Assembly (NCBI GenBank): GCA_016937315.1
Contig: JAFGWD010000046.1
Coordinates: 1 to 9,666 of the forward strand
Source of the DNA: Rhodospirillaceae bacterium
GTDB taxonomy: Bacteria; Pseudomonadota; Alphaproteobacteria; Rhodospirillales; Rhodospirillaceae
Length of the DNA: 9,666 nucleotides
Direction of reading: 5' to 3'
This document shows positions 1 through 6,336 of the stretch, in pieces. Position 1 is the stretch's first letter; each line of letters starts with the position of its first letter. A program made the position numbers and the translations under genes. The notes below the pieces were generated by a model, which was given only the letters and a program-made list of their open reading frames with translations, did no database searches and was not told the DNA's origin.

Positions 1-831
1 GCCAAAGGGGCAAAGACCTTGATTGTTGGCGTGGCCAATCGTGGCGGTATCATTGGCGGCGCGTGGCTCGATACCATCCTGAAGGCCTTGGATTTGGGGA
101 TGGACATTGCTGCGGGGCTGCATCAGCGCCTTGCCGACGTGCCGGAGATTGCCGCCCGCGCCAACGCTTTGGGGCGCACGCTTTGGGATGTGCGCCATCC
201 GCCACAAGCCTTTGCGGTGGCTTCCGGGAAGCCACGTGTCGGTCGGCGCCTGCTGGCTGTGGGGACGGATTGCTCTGTGGGCAAAATGTACACCACCCTT
301 GCCATCGAAAAGGACATGAAGGCGCGAGGCATGAACGTCGACTTCCGTGCCACTGGGCAAACCGGTATTTTTATTGCCGGCGGTGGAGTTTCGGTGGATG
401 CGGTGGTCGCTGACTTCATCTCGGGTGCGGTGGAGTGGCTTGCACCGGAAAATACCCCGGATCATTGGGATGTTATTGAGGGGCAAGGATCGTTGTTCCA
501 TGCGTCTTATGCTGGTGTCAGTTTGGGCCTTATTCACGGAGCGCAGCCCGATGCTCTGGTGCTGTGCCATGATCCGGTGCGGGATCACATGCGGGGTATT
601 CCGCATCAGCCGTTGCCCAACGTTAAGGCCTGCATGGACCTGAACTTGATGCATGCGCGTTTGGTCAATCCTAAGGCGCAGTTTGTCGGTATTTGCCTCA
701 ATACTTCGGCGATGAAGCCGGAGGCTGCGGCGGTGCTGAAGGCGGACCTTGCCAAGACATTCGACCTGCCGTGCATTGATCCCCTAAAGGATGGGGTCGG
801 CACCGTGGTCGATCGTTTGGTTACACTGTAG
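1..831 (+). CDS. dgcN: D-glutamate N-acetyltransferase DgcN (DUF1611 family), 5'-truncated by window edge
   Basis: This is the C-terminal roughly 277 residues of a DUF1611/DgcN family protein. The frame is open to base 1, and the codons before the TTG at 19 read in frame as family-like sequence (AKGAKTLIVGVANRGG). The TTG is therefore an internal leucine, and the real start lies upstream, about 50-70 residues away judging from usual family length. A P-loop-like motif GTDCSVGKMYT sits at nt 262-294, followed by the conserved stretches RATGQTGI, DHWDVIEGQGSLFHASY and QPDALVLCHDP. In family members characterised in marine Proteobacteria, the cytoplasmic enzyme acetylates D-glutamate to N-acetyl-D-glutamate as the first step of D-glutamate catabolism. 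The product is the substrate of the racemase encoded 11 nt downstream, and this pairing strongly supports the call. The stop is TAG. No anomaly is seen in the visible part. Confidence 0.9.
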   Translation, partial: AKGAKTLIVGVANRGGIIGGAWLDTILKALDLGMDIAAGLHQRLADVPEIAARANALGRTLWDVRHPPQAFAVASGKPRVGRRLLAVGTDCSVGKMYTTLAIEKDMKARGMNVDFRATGQTGIFIAGGGVSVDAVVADFISGAVEWLAPENTPDHWDVIEGQGSLFHASYAGVSLGLIHGAQPDALVLCHDPVRDHMRGIPHQPLPNVKACMDLNLMHARLVNPKAQFVGICLNTSAMKPEAAAVLKADLAKTFDLPCIDPLKDGVGTVVDRLVTL

Positions 832-842
832 GGCGTGGGCTG

Positions 843-1832
843 ATGTGGGTTCTCGACGTACAACACGAAAGTTGGCCGATTGCCGGGACCTTTGCGATCT
901 CGCGGGGGTCTCGGACCTCCGCCGAGGTCGTGGTGGTGACTTTGACCGATGCCCGAAGCGGTCGTCGTGGGCGTGGTGAGTGCGTCCCCTATGCACGCTA
1001 TGGCGAAAGCGTGGATGGTGTCGTGTCTGCCCTAAAGGCCATGGCTCCGGCTTTGGCCCGTGGGCAGATCGATCGCGTTGCCTTACAGTCTGCAATGCCT
1101 GCTGGTGCAGCACGCAATGCTCTTGACTGTGCGTTCTGGGACTTGGAAGCAAAGGAACGCGGTCGCCCGGTTTGGGATCTGGCGGGGTTGGAGCGTCCGC
1201 GTGAGGTGGTGACCGCCGAGACGTTGAGCCTGGATACGCCTGATAAAATGGCGGAGTCGGCCAAGGCGAAGGTCGGCCGTCCACTTTTGAAGTTGAAACT
1301 GGGGTCGGAAGGGGCTCTGGATCGGGTGGCGGCGGTGCGTACTGCGCGTCCCGATGCGACTTTGATTGTTGATGCCAACGAAGCCTTACCTCCAACTGAT
1401 TTGACGGCAATGCTTCAGTCTTTGGCTGACTTGGGTGTTGCTATGGTGGAACAGCCTCTTCCTGCTGGTGCGGATGACGCTTTGGCGAACATTCAGTCTC
1501 CCATTCCCTTGTGCGCGGATGAGTCTTCTCATACGGCACAGGACATTCCGCGCTTGGCTGGCCTTTATGACATGGTGAATGTCAAACTGGATAAGACCGG
1601 AGGGTTGACTGGGGCGATCGAGATGGTCAAGGCCGCAGAGTCCGCAGGTTTGCAGCTGATGGTTGGGTGCATGGTGGGGACGTCTTTGGGGATGGCACCG
1701 GCGTTTTTGTTGGCGTCAAACGCGACATATGTGGATCTTGATGGGCCGGTGATTCTGGCCAAGGATCGGGATTTCGGACTGTCATATTCCCGTGGGCGTG
1801 TCTCGCCACCGTTACCCGATCTTTGGGGGTGA
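843..1832 (+). CDS. dgcA: N-acetyl-D-glutamate racemase DgcA (enolase superfamily, dipeptide-epimerase-like)
   Basis: This 329-residue enolase-superfamily protein is close to the usual length and appears complete. The N-terminal capping domain spans about residues 1-110 and the TIM-barrel about 120-310. Visible active-site elements are the KxK motif K150-L-K152, metal ligands D177 (VDAN), E203 (VEQP) and D226 (ADES), and the second catalytic lysine K248 (NVKLDK). This two-lysine layout is the signature of the muconate-lactonizing/dipeptide epimerase subgroup, which does 1,1-proton transfer. Paired with dgcN, it is best read as the racemase converting N-acetyl-D-Glu to N-acetyl-L-Glu, which a deacetylase would then turn into L-Glu. 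The ATG at 843 was chosen because MWVLDVQHESWPIAG matches the family N-terminus. The Shine-Dalgarno is poor and the gap to dgcN is only 11 nt, which suggests translational coupling. A dipeptide (L-Ala-D/L-Glu) epimerase is the main alternative but is less likely beside dgcN. Confidence 0.9.
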   Translation: MWVLDVQHESWPIAGTFAISRGSRTSAEVVVVTLTDARSGRRGRGECVPYARYGESVDGVVSALKAMAPALARGQIDRVALQSAMPAGAARNALDCAFWDLEAKERGRPVWDLAGLERPREVVTAETLSLDTPDKMAESAKAKVGRPLLKLKLGSEGALDRVAAVRTARPDATLIVDANEALPPTDLTAMLQSLADLGVAMVEQPLPAGADDALANIQSPIPLCADESSHTAQDIPRLAGLYDMVNVKLDKTGGLTGAIEMVKAAESAGLQLMVGCMVGTSLGMAPAFLLASNATYVDLDGPVILAKDRDFGLSYSRGRVSPPLPDLWG

Positions 1833-1846
1833 GGAGATACAATGAG

Positions 1847-1879
1847 CCGGGGGAGATTTTACCCCCGGTTTTTTATTTT
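1847..1879 (+). terminator. Rho-independent terminator of dgcNA
   Basis: A perfect 7-bp GC-only stem (CCGGGGG 1847-1853, CCCCCGG 1862-1868) with an 8-nt AT-rich loop is followed by six T, A, and four more T. It lies 15 nt after the dgcA stop and ends the operon. It is oriented for the plus strand: read in the other direction the stem is followed by CTCATTG, with no T-run. It should therefore not efficiently stop transcripts of the convergent gene, whose TAA stop (1875-1873) lies inside the T-tract. Confidence 0.9.
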
Positions 1880-2733
1880 CGGCCTGTGACCGGCAGGTAT
1901 GCGGGGGGGGCGGGGCGATAGCGCACTGCGTGGCTTTCGTGGAACGCGCGCACCAGAGAGCCGAGTTGCAAATTCCGGGTCTGCATGGCTTCGACTTGGT
2001 CCAGAGAGATCGGTAGGGCGGATTTGGGCTGTTTTCCACTCAACACGTTTTGAACGCGTTCGGCCAAAGCATACAGGTTTTGCATTTCAAATAGATCTGC
2101 GGCCATGAACATGACGGCGGACATGCGAATGCGTTTTTTAGCAGGATTCTGGACGTGAAAGGAAAATGCGGCATCCTTGCCACGCCGTCGTTCGATAACG
2201 GCACAGCGCACGCCATCGCTGTTATCGTTCATCACCACCGCAGCCTGACTGTCGTGGCGCAGGCGTGTTTGCCGTGCATCGGTTAGGCGTGGGGCCAAGT
2301 GCTTCAGAAGGGTCTCTGTAATTTCCGCACCCTTGGCTTCCTCTTCCAGAATGTCTATGGCATCGCTCGACGGCAGGGAAGAGAACAATTTCACGCCGCT
2401 GCAATAGATGGAAAACCAGCTTTCTGGTGCGTAGTTACGGTCATAGTCGGACAGCGCCGTATCGGCTAAGTGCCCCCATTTTTGGGCGCGGAAACCGATG
2501 GGGTCAGCTTTGAAGGCATTAAGAACCAGTCCTGCGAGACGCAGGGTGGAGGGAATATTGTGTCCACGAACGACGACGTGTTCCTTCACCTGATCGGAGC
2601 TTAAGGTGACGGCAATGCGGTTGGCGCGGATAGCCAGTTTGGCATAAGGCTCTAAATCTGGGCCGGGGTGTGCGCCGTCGAAATAGAGGGTTTTCTCGCG
2701 GTAAAGCGTCAGTGTGCCGATGTTCAGAGCCAT
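1873..2733 (-). CDS. Hypothetical protein, 286 aa, function unknown
   Basis: I do not recognise this protein. It has no signal peptide and no convincing membrane segment, so it is probably cytoplasmic. The first 60 residues look beta-strand-rich (short alternating hydrophobic stretches such as IGTLTLY and IAVTLSS). Around 160-205 there is a basic stretch (RQTRLRHD, IERRRGKD, AKKRIRMS). The C-terminal third is helical-looking and carries MFMAADLFEMQNLYALAERVQN. No nucleotide-binding or metal-binding motif stands out. The ATG at 2733 is the first in frame, and its Shine-Dalgarno is weak (CGGA, about 6 nt upstream). It lies 120 nt downstream of the GH65 gene on the same strand, with two dyads between, and is convergent with dgcA. 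Its length, codon use and stop just before a terminator hairpin suggest a real gene. Function cannot be inferred from context. Confidence 0.75.
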   Translation of the reverse strand: MALNIGTLTLYREKTLYFDGAHPGPDLEPYAKLAIRANRIAVTLSSDQVKEHVVVRGHNIPSTLRLAGLVLNAFKADPIGFRAQKWGHLADTALSDYDRNYAPESWFSIYCSGVKLFSSLPSSDAIDILEEEAKGAEITETLLKHLAPRLTDARQTRLRHDSQAAVVMNDNSDGVRCAVIERRRGKDAAFSFHVQNPAKKRIRMSAVMFMAADLFEMQNLYALAERVQNVLSGKQPKSALPISLDQVEAMQTRNLQLGSLVRAFHESHAVRYRPAPPAYLPVTGRK

Positions 2734-2764
2734 ATGCGTCCGTTTGTCGATTCACGACCTCTGG

Positions 2765-2794
2765 CGGCATGCAGGGATATCTCGGCGCATGCCG
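2765..2794. repeat. 8-bp perfect inverted repeat, possible operator or mRNA stem
   Basis: CGGCATGC (2765-2772) is exactly mirrored by GCATGCCG (2787-2794), with a 14-nt spacer containing the palindrome GATATC almost centred. It lies 32-61 nt upstream of the start of the 286-residue gene. That position fits a regulator site or a leader stem-loop. No T-run follows on either strand, so it is not an intrinsic terminator. Confidence 0.4.
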
Positions 2795-2821
2795 TGAAGC
2801 GGAAAGTTACAGCCAAGGGGC

Positions 2822-2840
2822 CTGCATCACAAGGATGCAG
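2822..2840 (-). repeat. 7-bp stem, 5-nt loop hairpin 14 nt after the GH65 stop
   Basis: CTGCATC (2822-2828) pairs perfectly with GATGCAG (2834-2840) across a 5-nt loop. In the minus-strand transcript it starts 14 nt beyond the GH65 stop codon. It is followed by GCCCCTTGG and not by a U-run, so it is more likely a 3'-end-stabilising or intercistronic hairpin than an intrinsic terminator. This leaves read-through into the 286-residue gene possible. Confidence 0.4.
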
Positions 2841-2853
2841 ACCCGGCGCCGTC

Positions 2854-5265
2854 TTACAACTTGAAGATGAGCGTCGATCCCGGCGACAGTTTACGGCATT
2901 CGCCTCTGACGCAGATCGTCACCGGCTCGGACCAAGCCGAATCGGCATTGATGCAGATGCGTTCCTGATTGAGGTCGATTTCCAACCAGTTGCCGTGGAA
3001 GCGCAGCTTACATTTCAATTGCTTGATGCGGTCCTGAAGTACGGGGTCGAGGTTGAGAATACCATCGCAAATTCGTGCTCCGGTGAAGCCGCGCTGGAAC
3101 ATGTCCGCCGTTCCCGACATCATGCCCAGGTGGATACCCTCGCGGGTGGTGCCGCCGATGATATCGGTGAGGTCGGCCTTCAGCGCGGTTTGCATCATAT
3201 CCCACGCACGTGGGTCGTTATTCCTCACCAAAATCCAGGTGTGCACCAAGTGGCTTAACGTGGTGCCGTGAGTGGTTCGCGCCATGTAATAGTCCAAGGT
3301 GCGGCGGTAGTGGTCCTCGGTGAAGTCGTAGCCGAGCCGGAACAGCAGTGCCGACAGTTCGGATTCCGTGAACAGGTAATAGAGCATCAGGACATCGGCC
3401 TGACGGCAGACCTTGTAGTGATTGGCGTTCTTCCCTTCACCTTCAAGAATGCGGTCGAGGCGATAAACGTCCCCATATTTGGCGCGATAAGCATCCAGGT
3501 CGATTTCGTCCAGGTCTTCGAAACCCTCGAACTGGTTGATGATGCCGTTTTCGAAGAAGGGGACCGACATCTTCAGGCTCATATCGGTCCAGGTCTCGAT
3601 TTCCTCTTTTTGGATGTCGAGCTTGGCCATCAATTCGCGCAGATAAATGTCATCAATCACGTCGAGAACGGTCAGCACGGTATCCATCAACCATGCCACC
3701 ATGACATTGGTGTAGGCGTTGTTCTTGACGCCGGAGTGCGGTGCGTCCGGATGTCCGTGGTGGTACATATCGGGGCCGAGGACGCCGTCGATATCGTAGC
3801 GATCTTCTGCCGCGTTATAAGTTGCCAATGATGCAAAGAAGCGGGCGATCAGAACAATAATTTCGGCCCCGCGCAGCCCCATCCAGCGACGGTCACCAGA
3901 TACCACGAAATAGTTCCAGACGTTCCAGGCCACGGTCAGGTTGACGTGGCGGTGGCGACGCGAGTTGTCTGGTGCCCATTTCCCTGTCGAAGGGGTGTAA
4001 TGCTCGGGCTTTGACTCTTCGCGGCCATCGCTACCGCTCTGCCACGGGAACATGGCCCCACGGTGGCCTTCCAACTGCGCGTTCAGACGAGCACGTCCCA
4101 GACGCAAATATCGGTATTCCAGTAGGGCGCGGCTGACGATTGGCAGGCGGAAGGATAAGAACGGCAGGATGAACAGCTCATCCCAGAAGACGTGTCCGCG
4201 ATACGATTCACCGGTCCAGCCACGCGCCGGAACCCCAACGTCAAGGTCCAGGGTGTGGTTGGAAGCGGTTTGCATCAGATGGAAGATGTGCAGGCGGAGG
4301 ATCTGTTGTTCTTCATGCAGGGACGGATGCAGGATGATGTCGCAGCGTTCCCAATAGTTGCTCCAAGCTCGCAAGTGGGTTTGGAGCAAGGGCGCAATAT
4401 CGCGGCACCGATCCAATGCCTCGCGTGCGGCCAAGCCAGCTTCGGAAATGGCTTTGTCACGCGAGGTATAAAGCGTGCAGATTTTTTCAACACGGATCGG
4501 TTCCCCGCGAGAGATTTCGACCGGGATGGTAGCTTCGACGTAGCCTTCACTGGCGGATACGGAAACCTTTGCATCCTCTTCCCAGACTCCGCTGCGAAAG
4601 ATGCGGGTGCGGGCGGCCATACCGATGCGGAGGCGGGATTGGGACGAACGGGTGATCAGGAAGATCATCTTGTCCGGGCTTAATATGCCGGTGAATTCGC
4701 CGCTTTTGATGTAATCCAGATGGTGCGCGGCAAGGTGGCTATACCGTTCCACGCCGGTGTTTGAGACAAGACCGTCCAGGGCGGAGCGGAATTCGATGGT
4801 TCCGGACCAGTTTTGGGCCACCACGGTCATTTCCTGTGCCGCATGATGGGGCCAGCCCATGTGGACAAAACGGCGCATGGTCAGGGTGGTTTCACGGGTT
4901 TCGTCATGCCGGAAACGGATCGCGTGTTTGAGGATGCCCTCGCGCATATCCAGAGCCTGTTCGAAGGACAGGACCTCGACGTCGTCAAGGTTGAACCATG
5001 CGCCGCCGTCTATGCGGAAGGTGAGGCAGGTCCAATTGGGAAAATTGACTAAGTCTTCGTTTTCGACTTCGTGACCATCGACTTGCGAAGTCAGGCGGTT
5101 GTACCCACCGGCGACGTAGGTTCCTGGATAGTGGACGTCACCGGCCTTAACCCAGGGGAACGCGCCGCGCGTACAAAAATAGCCATTTCCCGTGGCGCAC
5201 AGCGCTTCGCGCAAGCCTTGCTCCTTGGGATCGTAGTGATCGTAGACAAGGCTCCATTCGCTCAT
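2854..5265 (-). CDS. Glycoside hydrolase family 65 protein (maltose/kojibiose/trehalose phosphorylase-like), catalytic Glu replaced
   Basis: This 803-residue protein has the full GH65 architecture. An N-terminal beta-sandwich spans about residues 1-270, a helical linker about 275-315, an (alpha/alpha)6 barrel about 320-720, and a small C-terminal beta domain about 735-803. Family landmarks are GNGYF (26-30), TGESYRGHVFWDELF (351-365), the glucose-site loop MFPWQSGSDGREES (405-418), WAPDNS (430-435), NNAYTN (515-520), THGTTLS (665-671) and GIHLGMMSGTA (710-720). The last two correspond to the phosphate-binding region of GH65 phosphorylases. Members cleave alpha-glucosidic disaccharides by inverting phosphorolysis, or rarely hydrolysis, in the cytoplasm. 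The general-acid glutamate of the GPDEY/F motif (E487 in Lactobacillus brevis maltose phosphorylase) is Met500 here (GPDMYHH), so activity is uncertain. There is no signal peptide and no beta-phosphoglucomutase gene nearby. The start is well supported: GGGAG sits about 7 nt before ATG 5265. The substrate cannot be told from sequence. Confidence 0.88.
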   Translation of the reverse strand: MSEWSLVYDHYDPKEQGLREALCATGNGYFCTRGAFPWVKAGDVHYPGTYVAGGYNRLTSQVDGHEVENEDLVNFPNWTCLTFRIDGGAWFNLDDVEVLSFEQALDMREGILKHAIRFRHDETRETTLTMRRFVHMGWPHHAAQEMTVVAQNWSGTIEFRSALDGLVSNTGVERYSHLAAHHLDYIKSGEFTGILSPDKMIFLITRSSQSRLRIGMAARTRIFRSGVWEEDAKVSVSASEGYVEATIPVEISRGEPIRVEKICTLYTSRDKAISEAGLAAREALDRCRDIAPLLQTHLRAWSNYWERCDIILHPSLHEEQQILRLHIFHLMQTASNHTLDLDVGVPARGWTGESYRGHVFWDELFILPFLSFRLPIVSRALLEYRYLRLGRARLNAQLEGHRGAMFPWQSGSDGREESKPEHYTPSTGKWAPDNSRRHRHVNLTVAWNVWNYFVVSGDRRWMGLRGAEIIVLIARFFASLATYNAAEDRYDIDGVLGPDMYHHGHPDAPHSGVKNNAYTNVMVAWLMDTVLTVLDVIDDIYLRELMAKLDIQKEEIETWTDMSLKMSVPFFENGIINQFEGFEDLDEIDLDAYRAKYGDVYRLDRILEGEGKNANHYKVCRQADVLMLYYLFTESELSALLFRLGYDFTEDHYRRTLDYYMARTTHGTTLSHLVHTWILVRNNDPRAWDMMQTALKADLTDIIGGTTREGIHLGMMSGTADMFQRGFTGARICDGILNLDPVLQDRIKQLKCKLRFHGNWLEIDLNQERICINADSAWSEPVTICVRGECRKLSPGSTLIFKL

Positions 5266-5295
5266 GATCGTCTCCCGTGGATTATCGTTCGCGGG

Positions 5296-5363
5296 ATTAG
5301 ACTACAGCTTTTGTGGCGCGTGTTTCCAGACTTGCGCGGATTTTTTTATAAAAAAAGCGCTTT
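5296..5363 (-). promoter_or_regulatory. Candidate GH65 promoter/operator region with AT palindrome and AAAGCGCTTT
   Basis: A 16-bp perfect palindrome (seven T, AT, seven A; 5341-5356) abuts AAAGCGCTTT (5354-5363), a self-complementary decamer resembling the core of LacI-family operators with a central CG. Further downstream on the minus strand, TCTAAT (5301-5296) matches five of six bases of a -10 box and lies 31 nt before the GH65 start; no good -35 box is seen. The decamer overlaps the stop codon of the transglycosylase gene. This layout would suit regulated transcription of the GH65 gene, but the evidence is motif appearance only. Confidence 0.3.
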
Positions 5364-6129
5364 ATCCGTCACGCAGTGCCGCTCTGTGGGCGAGGTACTC
5401 GTCGAGTTTTCTTTGACGCCACGCCTCGGCCTCGGCACGGGCTGCGTTTCGGCGCTGTTGTGTGACGTCATTGTTGGCGACTCGCAAGGAGCGGGGAGCA
5501 ACACGCGTGCGTTCTGGCGTGGCGAATGTCTTACCCTTTTGCACGGGAGTGGGCGCGTGTGCGAGGGATGATGTCAGGTCTTGGTGGTTGAGGACGACGC
5601 GCTTTTCATAGGCGCGACCACGCGTGGCATCGGCGGAGTGGTAATGCTGTATCGCTTCCGACCAGCTGTTCCAGGCTTGCTTCAAATCCTTCAGGAAGCG
5701 CGAGGCATAGCGCACGTTGGTTTCTGGGTCAAAAGCCTCAGCCAATGAGGCAAAAGCATCGGGATGGTATTTCAGGTTGATCTGCATACAGCCGACATCA
5801 ATATTCCTGACCCCGGCGCGTTGCAGGCGCTTCACCTCGGCAATGGCAGCGGCCTTGGTGGGAAAATACTGCCCGGCACCACCAGAGGTTACCGTCCATG
5901 GCCAGGCAACTTTTGCCTTGGTCTTGGGGTCGGTGCGTCCGCTTTCCGTAATCGCGATACTGCTGAGCATATGGCGTGGCAGACCCTCTGCCGCACCGAC
6001 ACGTTGTGTCGTGTCAAGGCACACACCGGACCATGCAAAGGCCTGTATCCCATTGGCAAGCCATAGGAAAACCGCAAGGCTTAGGGCCTTGGTGATGGGC
6101 TTTGCAGAGAAGGTAACAGGGTGCGGCAT
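5362..6129 (-). CDS. Secreted lytic transglycosylase (SLT domain), 255 aa
   Basis: The product is a periplasmic murein lytic transglycosylase of the SLT (GH23-like) type common in alphaproteobacteria. A signal peptide is clear: basic K10-K14, hydrophobic core ALSLAVFLWLANGIQA, and probable cleavage after AFA at residue 32. The SLT domain runs from about 35 to 180. The catalytic glutamate is E62 in AITESGR, followed by GGAGQYFPT (83-91), VGCMQINLKYHPDAF (112-126), AFDPETNVRYASRF (132-145) and the late-domain AIQHYHS (159-165). Such enzymes cleave the MurNAc-GlcNAc bond to 1,6-anhydro products. The tail (about 222-255) is charged, rich in Ala, Arg and Glu, and probably helical. The ATG at 6129 is preceded by AGGAAA with suitable spacing and gives the complete signal peptide. 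The gene is divergent from the ABC transporter and upstream of the GH65 gene on the same strand. Nothing nearby ties it to flagella or a secretion system. Confidence 0.88.
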   Translation of the reverse strand: MPHPVTFSAKPITKALSLAVFLWLANGIQAFAWSGVCLDTTQRVGAAEGLPRHMLSSIAITESGRTDPKTKAKVAWPWTVTSGGAGQYFPTKAAAIAEVKRLQRAGVRNIDVGCMQINLKYHPDAFASLAEAFDPETNVRYASRFLKDLKQAWNSWSEAIQHYHSADATRGRAYEKRVVLNHQDLTSSLAHAPTPVQKGKTFATPERTRVAPRSLRVANNDVTQQRRNAARAEAEAWRQRKLDEYLAHRAALRDG

Positions 6130-6336
6130 GTGCGGCTTTCCTGCGTCTTGGGTTGTGATCCTGGCGGTTCGTCGGGTGCGCTCGGGTCGGGTGTTCGTAT
6201 TTCCCTACGCAATCACGGTGCCAAACGGCGAGTGTCATGTCGTCTGGAATAAATCCTCTGGTCTTTCGGTCGGCTCCACGGTTAAATCGGAAAAATAAGG
6301 TGCAGAGCTGATGCTGCCCGAGGGAAGAGGACCATT
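6130..6336. promoter_or_regulatory. Divergent intergenic region between transglycosylase and ABC transporter genes
   Basis: This 207-nt gap must hold the promoters of two divergently transcribed genes. For the minus-strand gene, TTGGCA (6224-6219) is close to a -35 consensus, but the hexamer 17 nt on, AATACG, is only a half-matching -10. For the plus-strand gene, TTAAAT (6282-6287) is a possible -10 box without a matching -35. The ABC gene has a good Shine-Dalgarno, AGAGG at 6326-6330, 6 nt before its GTG. No strong inverted repeat or riboswitch-like fold was seen. Confidence 0.3.

Noticed and set aside
784..1410. Minus-strand 208-codon open frame opposite dgcA
   Set aside because: Its proline- and arginine-rich composition is typical of a shadow frame, and it overlaps the well-supported dgcN end and dgcA.
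2668..3258. Plus-strand 196-codon open frame opposite the GH65 and unknown genes
   Set aside because: It is antisense across the GH65 C-terminus and the gap, has no recognisable protein, and the opposite strand encodes clear family motifs.
3268..3831. Plus-strand 187-codon open frame inside the GH65 gene
   Set aside because: It is fully antisense to conserved GH65 barrel sequence; long shadow frames are expected in GC-rich DNA.
5334..5360. Intrinsic terminator for the transglycosylase gene at the AT palindrome
   Set aside because: On the minus strand the GCGC-flanked A/T stem has almost no loop and is followed by AAGTCTGG rather than a T-run, so it does not fit the intrinsic terminator pattern.
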